Source: Myxococcales bacterium
Lineage (GTDB): Bacteria > Myxococcota_A > Polyangia > Haliangiales > Haliangiaceae
DNA: 64,000 nt
Direction: 5' to 3'
Assembly: GCA_947483555.1 (NCBI GenBank)
Contig: CANKMW010000034.1
Location: 1 to 64,000, forward strand
The translations under genes and the position numbers were made by a program. This document shows positions 43,222 through 51,982 of this stretch, in pieces (within the stretch, counting starts at the first letter, position 1; every line of letters begins with the position of its first letter). The notes beneath the pieces are model-generated. The model was not told where the DNA came from. It ran no database searches and was given only the letters and a program-made list of their open reading frames with translations.

Positions 43222-44945
43222 TCAGTCTGCACCTGGTGCGTGATCGTCTTCGACCGCCGCGGCGACGCTGTTCGGGTTCGCGGCGATGATCGGCGCCAGC
43301 GCGGCCGGGATTTCGGGCGCGGCCTTCGCCACGGGGGCGTGATTGGCCTCGGCCGCGGCCGCGGCGGGCGCACCATGTGCGGCTCTGGCCGCGTCACCGC
43401 CGTGCGCCGTGCCACCAGCCGGTGCGGCCTGCGGAGCCGCCGCGGGATGGTGCGCTGTCACGGCCTGCGCTGCGCCGGGAGTCGGATGCCCTGCCTCGTT
43501 CAAGGGCCGCGAGCTGCGCACGTTGTAGACGTACCGGTCCTTGCTCGAGTCGGCGCAGATCTGCACCGTCGAGTACGTGCCGCCACCCGTGGTGTTGTCG
43601 GCCTGGTTCGCGAACCTGGCGCCTCGATATCCGTTGCGACCCCAGCGCGAGTCCACCCAGCCGGTGAACATCATGCTGTGGTTGTCCTGGCCTGGAGGCG
43701 TGCCGTGGTGCCAGTGGATCATCACCCAATCGCCGGGCGCCAGGCGCTCGACGATCGAGCGATCGACGGCGCGGTGCGAGCGAGAGCCGTTTGCGCCGGC
43801 CTCCGCTTCCAGCCGATTGCCGTCGCCGTAGCGGAACAAGCCGTCCGGGCTCGCCAGGTGCTCGCGGCGCCGCTGTGCGCGCGAGATGTAGGGCTCGTTG
43901 CGGGCGTAGGTGACGACGCGGCCAACCAGTCGCCACAGTCGTTGGCACGGGTGGCGCGTGTCTCCACGACCTGGCCGTTGCGGCGGCGCGCCGGGCGGCC
44001 GCTGAGGTTGTTGTCGCGCATGTGGAGCTCGGCGGAGAACGTGAAGCGCAGCGACTCGTCCACCGTCGCGAAGAACGTCGCGAACGTTCCCACCGGCGGA
44101 AGACGGCGATCGCCCAGGAATCCCGCGACCGCGCGCTGCTCGTCGGGTGAAAACAGCGCGCTGATCGGCCGTCCGGCGGCGACACGCCGGAAGCTGCTGG
44201 CGCATTCGGCAAACATCGCCAGGAAGCCCTGGTCGGTGAACGTCGCCGCGTCTGCGGCGCCAGCGCGCGGCGGGGTCTGCGGGGCCTGCGGGGTCGGCGG
44301 GGTCTGCGGGGCCTGCGGGGTCGGCGGGGTCTGCGGGGTCTGCGGGCCATGCAGGGCGTGTGCCTGCGCGGGGATGGACTGACGCGCGACCGTGCGCGGC
44401 CTCATGGTCGGTAGCGCGGCGGCGCGCGAACTGCCGGTGACGATCGCGTCGGCGAACTGTTCGGCCTCGACCTCGGCGGCATCATCGGGCTGACTGATGT
44501 CGAGCGCGAACTGGGGCGCGGCCGCCGCCGCGCCTCGCTGCTGCACCGTGTGCGCCAGCTCGTGCGCGATCAGACGATCGCCGTCGGGCGTGCCGGGCTG
44601 GTACTCGCCGGCCCCGAAGTGCACGTCCTGCCCGAAGGCGAACGCGCGTGCGCTCACGCCCTCGGCTGCCTCCGCCGACGTGTCGCCCGTGTGCAGACGC
44701 ACCCCGCTGACGTCGGCGCCTGCCGCGGCGAAGCGCTCCTGTAGATGCTCGGGGACGGCTGCACCGCCGTCGCCGCCGCCGAGCCAGCCGAGCGGGAGGT
44801 CGCTGCCGTCGGCTTCAACGGCGGCGAGCGAATCGGTGCTCGCCGCCGCTCCGGCGCGCCGGCCGGCGGGAGCAGATAACGCAGCGCGTTGGACGGCCCT
44901 GTCGGGACGCGAGACGTGGTTCACGACCTCCTGATGCGGAACCAC
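43222..44945 (-). pseudogene. DUF4157 protein with papain-like Cys/His domain, split by a frameshift
   Basis: The first frame (from ATG 44945) encodes DUF4157: HLQERFAAAGADVSGVRLHTG, then FAFGQDVHFGAGEY and the metallopeptidase-like HELAHTVQQ (128-136), a QTPPTPQAP repeat linker, and a second domain reaching the probable catalytic cysteine Cys337 in NDCGDW. At about 43926 the protein continues one frame over: VGRVVTYARNEPYIS...GDWVMIHWHH...DNHSMMFTGW, which carries the likely catalytic histidine. One missing G (TGGTT for TGGGTT) explains the shift. DUF4157 proteins are linked to contractile injection systems as cargo or toxins. It may be a true pseudogene or an assembly error. Confidence 0.75.
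44272..44346. repeat. 15-bp coding tandem repeat (QTPPTPQAP)
   Basis: Units of GGGGTCTGCGGGGCCTGC/GTCGGC type repeat every 15 bp inside the DUF4157 gene and encode a Pro-rich linker between its two domains. Confidence 0.75.
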
Positions 44946-44991
44946 GACGCGAGATCTTCCCGCGTCCGAGCCGGTTATCGCGGGCCCCAGC

Positions 44992-45111
44992 TCAGGACGC
45001 GGCTACGGCCTCGGCGGCGCGGATGCCGGAGAGGAGCGCGCCGTGGACCGTGCCGGGGAAGCGGCGGTGCGTGGCCTCGCCGGCGAAGAACAGGCGGCCC
45101 GCGACTGGTCT
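44992..45111 (-). pseudogene. 3' remnant of a flavin amine oxidase gene
   Basis: About 39 codons, RPVAGRLFFAGEATHRRF, then PGTVHGALLSGIRAAEAVAAS and a stop. This is the conserved C-terminal FAD-contact segment of flavin monoamine oxidases (GRLFFAGEAT...G.V.GA..SG..AA). The rest of the gene is missing; lipoprotein gene 45183 begins on the other strand about 70 bp upstream. Confidence 0.7.
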
Positions 45112-45182
45112 TGTCGCGCACTTCACCAACAGCGAACGGTCTCCCCCTTCACGATCGCCAGGTCCTGCCGATTCCGCGGTGC

Positions 45183-46529
45183 ATGGGGAACCGACGTGGT
45201 GCGTTGGGGGTCGGGTTCGTGCTCTGGGTGGCCGCGTGCGGCGGCGATCCGCTTCCGCACGCCGGCGGGGTAGTGGCGACCCTGGTCGAGGCCTCGGGGC
45301 CGGACACCGAGCTGCGCTATCACATCGGTTACCGCGTGACCGACGCGGCTGGCGCCATGATCGGCACCTCGCAACTCTCCTTCGCCTTCCTGGCCGGCGC
45401 GACGGCGGTCGACGCCGGGCCGCTGACCGTCGATGCCGCGAACGAGCCGCTGACCGCACCGCACGTCGACGCGACGGTCACTGCGATCGACGCGGTGCTG
45501 GCCGTCGACATGGGCGACGTCCGCTACACGACCACGGTGCGCGTCGGCGCCCTCGGCGGCGGATCGCTGGTGGGCGCCAGCGATCTCACCATGGCCGGCG
45601 CGATGCAGCTCGGGTACTTCGGGACCGCCGCCGACGCCGAGCTCGTCGACCTCGTGCTCGACGTGACGCCCGACGGGGACGCGACCGAATGCGACGGCGA
45701 GCTCCCCTGCGGCGGCGAGCTCTTCGTCGACTTCATCCCCGGCGCCGCGCCCGACATGCAGTACGAAGACCGGCTCATGTCGGTGACCGCCATGGGCCTC
45801 GACTTCGACGGTTCCCCGTTCGGCCAGGTCTTCTTCGAGCTCGAGGAGACCGCCCCCTTCCGCAAGCTGGGCGCCACGCAACTGGGGAAGGTCCTCAGCG
45901 TCGCGCAGGGACAGCTCGGAAAGCTCTACGACAACGACACCGTCGCCACCGGCGCGGCGGCCAGCGCGCGGCGGACGATCACCAGCTGGTGGCTGGGGTT
46001 GTTTGCCAAGGACGTGGCCGGCAACTCGTACAAGGCGCTCAAGGCGGTGTACGGGGTCGGGACCGCCGAGGCCGCCGGCGCCGCCGCGCTCAAGAAGTTG
46101 CTCGAGACGCTCGAGAAGGGCGCCAAGGATGCCGCCAAGGATGCGCTCGAGCGCGAAGATCTCGAGACGCTCACGCGTGACTACGGCGATGGCAAGCTCG
46201 TCACCATCGCCTGCGACCGGACCCGGGGCAGCGGCAGCCTGCTGATCAGCGGCCAGACCGTGGTGAAGGAAGCCAACGGCCAGTGCAAGTCGGCGGACTA
46301 CGCCATCACCTGCCGCTTCACCGTCGACGCCGACTGCAACATCATCACCAGCGGACCGTTCACCTGCGAGACGCCGGTCACCACCAACGTCCAGATCGTC
46401 GACTGCCCGAGCTGGGGCGTGGCCGCCACCGGTGGCGGCCTCAAACCGTCGGCTCGCTCGTTCGCGGCGCCCGCGGGGGTGTGCCACCCGCCCGGGTGCA
46501 CGATCACGGACGTGGTCGAGCTGCACTGA
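45183..46529 (+). CDS. Lipoprotein of unknown function
   Basis: A 448-residue lipoprotein: signal MGNRRGALGVGFVLWVAAC, a beta-rich first half (to about 240) with a CDGELPCGGEL pair, a helical Ala/Lys-rich middle (AAALKKLLETLEKGAKDAAKDALE) and a C-terminal Cys-containing beta domain with CKSADYAITCRFTVDADCN. No family was recognised. It is followed directly (TGATG overlap or 38 bp) by the cysteine-rich repeat protein, so the two are probably one transcription unit. The pair is flanked by gene remnants on both sides, which suggests an inserted block. Confidence 0.75.
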   Translation: MGNRRGALGVGFVLWVAACGGDPLPHAGGVVATLVEASGPDTELRYHIGYRVTDAAGAMIGTSQLSFAFLAGATAVDAGPLTVDAANEPLTAPHVDATVTAIDAVLAVDMGDVRYTTTVRVGALGGGSLVGASDLTMAGAMQLGYFGTAADAELVDLVLDVTPDGDATECDGELPCGGELFVDFIPGAAPDMQYEDRLMSVTAMGLDFDGSPFGQVFFELEETAPFRKLGATQLGKVLSVAQGQLGKLYDNDTVATGAAASARRTITSWWLGLFAKDVAGNSYKALKAVYGVGTAEAAGAAALKKLLETLEKGAKDAAKDALEREDLETLTRDYGDGKLVTIACDRTRGSGSLLISGQTVVKEANGQCKSADYAITCRFTVDADCNIITSGPFTCETPVTTNVQIVDCPSWGVAATGGGLKPSARSFAAPAGVCHPPGCTITDVVELH

Positions 46530-46567
46530 TGGCTCCAGAACACAAGCGCCACGGTTTCCAGTACGAT

Positions 46568-48127
46568 ATGAACATGGGGATCATGGGGAACACTCGTCTA
46601 GCCTGGGTAGTGTTCGTCGTCCTGTGCGCCGCGTGCGGCAGCGTGCGCTCGCCCTTCATCGATGGCGGCGACGTCGATGCGGCGACCACCGATGCGGGCA
46701 CCGGCGTGGACGGCGCCGTCGCCTGCGCCGAGCGGGCCTGCAGCGCCGTCGTCGACAGTTGCTGTCCAAGCGCCTGCAACGCCGCCAACGACATCGACTG
46801 TGCGGCCACGTGCGGCAACTCGGTGCTGGAACCAGGCGAACGCTGTGATCCGCTGAGCACGTGCCCCTCGTCGTGCCCCGCCGTCGGCTGTAGCCAGTTC
46901 GCGCTCGACCAGCCCGGCACCTGCTTCGCTCGCTGCATCGCGTCCGGGACCCAGACCGCGTGTGTCAACAGCGACGGCTGCTGTCCGGGCGGCTGCAACG
47001 CCAACACCGACAGCGACTGCTCGCCGGCATGCGGCAACGGCACCGTCGAGAACGGCGAGACCTGTGACCCGCTGGGGTCGTGCCCGTCGAGTTGCCCGCA
47101 AACCGGCTGTCAACTGCGAACGCTGCAGAGCCCGAACACGTGCCAGGCCGTGTGCGTGCCGGCCGGGACGCAGACCGCGTGCACGTCGGGCGATGGCTGC
47201 TGCCCGTCGGGCTGCACGATCGCCAACGACAACGACTGCATGTCCGGGTGCGGCAACGGGATCCTCGAAGCCGGAGAAACCTGCGATCCGATCAACACCT
47301 GCCCGACGTCCTGCCGCCCGGACGGATGCCAGCTCTTCGCGCTCTCGAACCCTGGCACCTGTCAGGCCCAGTGCACCGACGGTGGAACCCAGATGTCCTG
47401 CATCAACGCGGATGGCTGCTGTCCCTCGGGGTGCACCTCGGCGAACGATAGCGACTGCGCACCCGTGTGCGGCAACGGGATCGTCGAAGCCGGAGAGACC
47501 TGCGACCCGTTGGCCCCGCCTGGGCAGAACTGCGTCTGCGGCACCGAGGCATTCCCTTGCTACACCCAGACCGGAACGCCCGGTCAGTGCGACGTGCGCT
47601 GTCACCAGCCGGTGACCGCGTGCGGGATCAACGGCGACAGTTGCTGCGCGTTCGACTCGATCGGCGGATGCTCGAATCAGACCGACGCGGAGTGTGCCGG
47701 CCCTCGCTGGGACCACGTGGCGTGGCCCAACGACGTCACCTACACCGCGCAGTGCGAGACCGTCCGGATCTACGGGATCGACCCCAACGGCTCGTACGTG
47801 TTCACCACCTGCTCGCCGTCCGGCGGCCTGGGCACCGGCGACCCCAAGGTCGAGACGGTCATCGATAGCAACGGCGACACCTACGGGATCAGCAACGACG
47901 ATTGCGCGGACTCGACCGCGCTACCGCACCTCGCCGGCTGGTCGTGCACGACGTCCGCCGGGGCCCTCCGCCATTTCTGCGTCTCGCCGAGCCCCGGCGG
48001 CTTCCGTCCGCGCAGCGCAAACGTGTTCTTCTTCGACGTGAAGATCTGTCCCTACAGCGCAGGTAGCGAGGGCACGTCTCCGTTCTTCATCTGGTTCAAC
48101 GCCAACACCACCCCGAACCCGGGTTGA
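46568..48127 (+). CDS. Cysteine-rich lipoprotein with 73-residue CGNG repeats
   Basis: A 519-residue lipoprotein (signal NTRLAWVVFVVLCAACGS). The CGN motif occurs at residues 82, 155, 228 and 301, exactly 73 apart. Each unit contains CGNG-x-x-E-x-GE-x-CDP, a CPSSCP-type cluster and DGCCPSGC. Such myxobacterial cysteine-rich repeats are secreted and presumably disulfide-bonded. The C-terminal 150 residues form a separate beta domain with further cysteines. ATG 46568 is chosen; an ATG at 46529 overlapping the upstream stop is possible and would add 13 residues before the signal. Confidence 0.85.
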   Translation: MNMGIMGNTRLAWVVFVVLCAACGSVRSPFIDGGDVDAATTDAGTGVDGAVACAERACSAVVDSCCPSACNAANDIDCAATCGNSVLEPGERCDPLSTCPSSCPAVGCSQFALDQPGTCFARCIASGTQTACVNSDGCCPGGCNANTDSDCSPACGNGTVENGETCDPLGSCPSSCPQTGCQLRTLQSPNTCQAVCVPAGTQTACTSGDGCCPSGCTIANDNDCMSGCGNGILEAGETCDPINTCPTSCRPDGCQLFALSNPGTCQAQCTDGGTQMSCINADGCCPSGCTSANDSDCAPVCGNGIVEAGETCDPLAPPGQNCVCGTEAFPCYTQTGTPGQCDVRCHQPVTACGINGDSCCAFDSIGGCSNQTDAECAGPRWDHVAWPNDVTYTAQCETVRIYGIDPNGSYVFTTCSPSGGLGTGDPKVETVIDSNGDTYGISNDDCADSTALPHLAGWSCTTSAGALRHFCVSPSPGGFRPRSANVFFFDVKICPYSAGSEGTSPFFIWFNANTTPNPG

Positions 48128-48130
48128 CCA

Positions 48131-48237
48131 GAACGAACTCCTTCATCTTCTCGTAGGCCATGGGGACGAGGTACTGGAGCCCCTCGCTCAGGATCTGGAC
48201 GCCGTCGATCTCCGTCCCCGTCGGGTTCGGTCGACGC
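48131..48237 (-). pseudogene. Short coding-like remnant
   Basis: About 35 codons read RPNPTGTEIDGVQILSEG and continue LQYLVPMAYEKMKEFVLV without a stop or start. Composition is protein-like, but I do not recognise the family. It sits between the Cys-rich gene and the PRPP synthetase gene. The rest of 48128-48330 holds nothing I can support. Confidence 0.3.
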
Positions 48238-48330
48238 TACTCGCTACAAGCTCCTGGCTACAGCCCCGCGCGCCGCCCCGATCTCAAGCTGCCATCAGGT
48301 GCTGCCATGGCGGCGGCGGCCGAGCCCGCA

Positions 48331-49221
48331 TCATGCCGCCAGCCGCGCCCGCACGCCGTCGGCGATCGCGTCGACGACGCAGATGCGGTTGGACGGATGT
48401 TCGATCGTGTTGCAGGTCACGACCCGCGCCGCGCCGGCGGCCAGCAGCTCGTCGTGGGCCCGATCGGCGAACACGGCGTGCACCGCGACGCAGATCGGTT
48501 CCAGCGCGCCGCGGCCGCGCAGGTGGTGCAGCGTCTCGGTCATGGTGCGGCCGGTCGAGATGATGTCGTCGACCAGGACCGGCGTGTGGCCATCGTAGCG
48601 GGTCAGATCAGGCGCGGTGACGCTGACGTCGCGATCGCCGCGCCGCGTCTTCTCGAGCACCAGGTACGGCGCGTCGACCAGGCCGGCCACCGCAGCCACC
48701 CACTGCTCGCTCTCGGCGTCGGGGCCGATGAGCAGCGGCCTGGTCACGTGCGCGCGCACCCAGCCCGCGATCGCCGGCGCCGCGTGCACGACCTCGGTCG
48801 GGATCTTGTAGATCGCGTCGAGCGACGGCCAGCGGTGCAGATGCGGATCGACCGTCACCAGCCAGTCGACGGCGCCCGACACCAGGCCGGCGAAGTAGGT
48901 CGACGTGATGCCCTCGCCCGGATGGAAGCGGCTGTCCTGGCGCATGAACGACAGATAGGGCGACACCAGCCCGACCCGACGCGCGCCCAGGTCCTTGGCG
49001 GTGGCGGCCAGGAACAGCAGCGGGAGGATCTTGTCGGCCGGGCGGTCGAGCCCGCACACCAGCACCACGTCGCGCCCGGCCACCGGCGAGTCGATGCGGA
49101 CGTAGATCTCGCCGTCGGGGAAGTGGCGGACGAAGGCCGTGCCGGCTTCAGCGTCGAGGCTGGTCCGCAACTTCTCCGCCGCCGCCTCGCTGCCGGGGAC
49201 CGAGAGCACGACGCTGGGCAC
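48331..49221 (-). CDS. prs: Ribose-phosphate pyrophosphokinase (PRPP synthetase)
   Basis: A 296-residue enzyme making PRPP from ribose 5-phosphate and ATP for nucleotide, His and Trp synthesis. FPDGEIYVRI near the N-terminus, the catalytic-loop region RQDSRFHPGEGITS, DPHLHR, and the PRPP-binding motif VLVDDIISTGRTM. It is slightly shorter than classical Prs (about 310-320), and the ATP-binding segment differs, so it may belong to the divergent class. Single gene, divergent from the lipoprotein gene at 49320. Confidence 0.9.
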   Translation of the reverse strand: MPSVVLSVPGSEAAAEKLRTSLDAEAGTAFVRHFPDGEIYVRIDSPVAGRDVVLVCGLDRPADKILPLLFLAATAKDLGARRVGLVSPYLSFMRQDSRFHPGEGITSTYFAGLVSGAVDWLVTVDPHLHRWPSLDAIYKIPTEVVHAAPAIAGWVRAHVTRPLLIGPDAESEQWVAAVAGLVDAPYLVLEKTRRGDRDVSVTAPDLTRYDGHTPVLVDDIISTGRTMTETLHHLRGRGALEPICVAVHAVFADRAHDELLAAGAARVVTCNTIEHPSNRICVVDAIADGVRARLAA

Positions 49222-49319
49222 CCGATCACTCTACGCCGCTTCCGCCGGCCGCGCCGCTGCGGTCGACGAATCCAAATTCACGGCTTCCCTGAGCGCGGTT
49301 CCTGATCGATGAAGCCGGG

Positions 49320-49865
49320 ATGCGCTCACCGATCTCGATCCTGCCGCCCGCGCTCGCCGCCGTACTGCTCACCGCCGCCTGCGACGTCGAGCTGGCGACC
49401 ACGACCGCCGAGCTGACCGGCGATCCGGTGGTCGATTGCCCGATCGTCGACGCCAGCGCCATCGCCGGACACGAGGCGACCTTCTACCGCTGCGCCGAGG
49501 ACACCCTCGCATGCGGCCGCGATGGCTACCTGATCGGCTACGGCGCCCGCTACGCCGAGCGCTTCTATCGCTCGACCCGCCCCTGGATGTCGGCGGCTGG
49601 CAAGCGCTGGATCGATGCCACGCTGGTCTGTCTGCAGGACACCTTGCGCGACCGGATCGATGCCGACAGCTCGTGCGCCGACGTCCGCACGCTGGCGTTC
49701 GACTCCCACCCCACCTGCTACGTCGACGGCGGCTTCTGCCGCTTGCCGTGGTCGGACTGGCTGGCGGTGCTCGCCACCGTCGACGGCCGCGAGTGGCTGT
49801 CGCAGGACGCGCGCCGCCAGCTGACCGCCACCGCGCGGGCCTGCCTGCTCGGCGTCGCCCCCTGA
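49320..49865 (+). CDS. Small cysteine-rich lipoprotein, possibly of eukaryote-like family
   Basis: A 181-residue lipoprotein (MRSPISILPPALAAVLLTAAC). The mature part has seven cysteines: CPIVDAS, YRCAEDTLACGRDGYLIGYGARYAERF, GKRWIDATLVCLQDTL, SSCADV, AFDSHPTCYVDGGFCRLPWSDW. The spacing around IGYG, CLQ and AFDSHP..C suggests a disulfide-stabilised helical fold. It reminds me of secreted proteins of animals and protists, but I cannot name the family. The gene is isolated, converging on the hydrolase gene at 49880 with 14 bp between stops. Confidence 0.7.
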   Translation: MRSPISILPPALAAVLLTAACDVELATTTAELTGDPVVDCPIVDASAIAGHEATFYRCAEDTLACGRDGYLIGYGARYAERFYRSTRPWMSAAGKRWIDATLVCLQDTLRDRIDADSSCADVRTLAFDSHPTCYVDGGFCRLPWSDWLAVLATVDGREWLSQDARRQLTATARACLLGVAP

Positions 49866-49879
49866 GCGGCCCCTGAGGC

Positions 49880-50776
49880 TCAGCGGTGCTTGAGCGGCGT
49901 GAGGCGAAGCAGCACCGGGATGACCTTGCCGCTGGTGATGATCTGCATGTGGCCGTACTGCGACTTGATGTAGAGCAGCTTGGCCGACTTCTCGCGCTTC
50001 TTGAGCTCGGCCGTCGACGCCGGCATCCGGTCACGCACCACCGCGAACGGGTACTTGCGAGCGAACGCCGACGAGCTGGCGGCGGTGTCCGAGCCGACCA
50101 CGATCAGCTTGTGATGTTTGGCGCGCTTGCCGGTGCCGATGAACTCGTCGAACGCCTGGTTACCGCCGTAGAGCGCGTCGAGCAGGATGACCTGCGTCAC
50201 CAGCCGGTGATCGACCCACTGCATGACGGTGCGGAACGCACCCGAGTGGCCGACCACGACGATCGGTCCATCGGGCATGCGGATGTTGGCGCGCGACATC
50301 GCCTTGCGCAGATCGGTGAGCGCCGGCCACTTCACCGACTCGTCGTTGCCCGAGGGCGCGTCGGGGACGATGAAGAGCGCGTTCTGCCCGCTGGCCTTGA
50401 ACTGTCGCGCCAGGTCGTGGCTCTTCCATGCCCCGTCGGAGTTGGTGTGGTAGCCGTGGACGTAAACCACGGTGCCGGCGGTGGCGCGGTCGTATCCGGG
50501 CGGGACCCAGACGTGGATCGCGCCGGCCTCGGTCTCGACCCGCCAGTGCAGGCCGCCGGCGACCTTGTCCTCGGCCTTGTCGAGGCGGCCGGTCTTCTTG
50601 ACCGGCTTTCTGACCGCCCGCTTTTTCGCCGGCACGGCGTCCTTCGACTCGTCGCCACGCTCCTCGCTCAGGACCGGCGGGGGCACCGGCGCCGGCTCGG
50701 TCTCGGCGCGCGCCGCCGCCAGCGCCAGCGGCGCCAGGGCGGCGACCAGCGCGACGATGCGTAAGCTCCTCGTCAC
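49880..50776 (-). CDS. Exported alpha/beta hydrolase-like protein
   Basis: A 298-residue protein from GTG 50776 (GTGA overlap with the gene upstream). Signal peptide VTRSLRIVALVAALAPLALAAARA, then a linker containing REP-like DNA (VLSEERGDESKDAV) and a Lys-rich run. The hydrolase fold has the nucleophile elbow VVGHSGAF (Gly-His-Ser-Gly), upstream VYVHGYHTNSDG and the C-terminal His in QYGHMQI. Acts in the periplasm; the substrate is unknown. Coupled with the 50773-51939 gene, suggesting a common process. Confidence 0.8.
   Translation of the reverse strand: MTRSLRIVALVAALAPLALAAARAETEPAPVPPPVLSEERGDESKDAVPAKKRAVRKPVKKTGRLDKAEDKVAGGLHWRVETEAGAIHVWVPPGYDRATAGTVVYVHGYHTNSDGAWKSHDLARQFKASGQNALFIVPDAPSGNDESVKWPALTDLRKAMSRANIRMPDGPIVVVGHSGAFRTVMQWVDHRLVTQVILLDALYGGNQAFDEFIGTGKRAKHHKLIVVGSDTAASSSAFARKYPFAVVRDRMPASTAELKKREKSAKLLYIKSQYGHMQIITSGKVIPVLLRLTPLKHR
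50641..50675 (-). repeat. REP-like repeat unit inside the hydrolase gene
   Basis: CCTTCGACTCG at 50641-50651 and CTCGCTCAGGACC at 50663-50675, with a diverged middle. Read in frame on the minus strand as part of the linker after the signal peptide. Confidence 0.75.
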
Positions 50777-51939
50777 GGCGTGGCCTTCGGGGCGGTGATC
50801 ATCAGGTGCACGTTGCCCTCCGCGTCGGGATATCCGTACCTGAAGCGGAGCTTGCGGCGCGGCTGGCCCAGCCACAACTTTCTGAACGCCTCGTTCTCGG
50901 TCGCGCTGGCGCCGAGATAGCTGCCCTTGAACGCGCCGTACGTGGTCTGCGCGAACCCGGCGCGGCGGGCGTGGCGCGGCGGGATCCCGGTCGAATCGGA
51001 GATCATCCACGTGGCGTGGGTCAGCAGGTAGTCGCGGATCGCCGAGAAGTTCCCCAGCCACAACAGATAGCTGGCCGCCTTGGTCATCGCCGCGACCTGG
51101 CCCTTGGCCTCGAGGTGCTTGGCCAGCGCCGAGCCCACGAACCCATCGTCGGCGAGGTTGGCGGCGATGTGACGGTGCACGATCAGCGGCGCCGTGGGGT
51201 CACCGGCGCGGCGGAACGTCAACTCCGAGTTGGTGAACGCCACCGAGTAGTCGGTGTCGACCCACGACGCCTTCTTGCGTCGAGCTCGGGTGGCGGCGAG
51301 ATCCGCGATCTCCTGGCTACCGAGGTGGTGCAGGGTGCCGTCGGGCTGGATCGTGAAGTAGCGCAGCCCGACCGGCTCGTAGCCGAGCCCGGCCAGCGCC
51401 GTGATGAAGAAGGCGAGCTGCCCCGGCACGGCGCCGCGCTCCAGCTTTTTCATGTTCTCGCTCGCCGAGTCGTGGTTGGCGAGCAACTGCCGCGCCGCCG
51501 AGCGGTAAGCGGCGAGCGCATGCTTGAGCTGGCGTGGTGTGGCGGCGACCAGCCGGGTCGGATCACCGGCGTGCTCGAGCGAGATGGTGGTGATCTCGGT
51601 GGCGTCGGGATACGTGATCAACGCCGACAGCAGGTCACCGCCGCCGAACGGGTACACCACCGTCGCCGGCAGCCCGGCAGGGCGCACGGTCGCGAACAGC
51701 TCGCGCGCCGGCACCACGTAGCTGGTGTCGAGCTTCGCGTACCAGGGCGTGACCTGCTTGCAGTGCGCCTCGATGGTCGGCGCGTCGAGGCCGGCCGGCA
51801 ACGCGGCGCCGCCACCGCAGGCCACGGCGCGGTAGATCAGCCGGGCCTCGGCGGCGAAGTCGTGCGGTGCCTCGGCGGCGGCCGGCGCAGCTCCGCCGGT
51901 GACGGCAACGGCGATAGTGGCGAAGGCCAGGGCACGCAT
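50773..51939 (-). CDS. Exported protein of unknown function
   Basis: A 388-residue protein with a clear signal peptide (MRALAFATIAVAVTGGAAPAAAE). The mature domain is mixed alpha/beta, with VVYPFGGGDLLSALITYPDA, ITTISLEHAGDP and a C-terminal segment TTYGAFKGSYLGASATENEAFRKLW. I do not recognise a family, though the pattern recalls uncharacterised periplasmic proteins of myxobacteria. ATG 51939 is preferred over upstream in-frame ATGs because of the signal peptide. It is translationally coupled to the hydrolase gene. Confidence 0.75.
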   Translation of the reverse strand: MRALAFATIAVAVTGGAAPAAAEAPHDFAAEARLIYRAVACGGGAALPAGLDAPTIEAHCKQVTPWYAKLDTSYVVPARELFATVRPAGLPATVVYPFGGGDLLSALITYPDATEITTISLEHAGDPTRLVAATPRQLKHALAAYRSAARQLLANHDSASENMKKLERGAVPGQLAFFITALAGLGYEPVGLRYFTIQPDGTLHHLGSQEIADLAATRARRKKASWVDTDYSVAFTNSELTFRRAGDPTAPLIVHRHIAANLADDGFVGSALAKHLEAKGQVAAMTKAASYLLWLGNFSAIRDYLLTHATWMISDSTGIPPRHARRAGFAQTTYGAFKGSYLGASATENEAFRKLWLGQPRRKLRFRYGYPDAEGNVHLMITAPKATP

Positions 51940-51982
51940 GAGGGTTCGACGCAGGGACCGCCTCCGGTATTGCAGGTGCACG

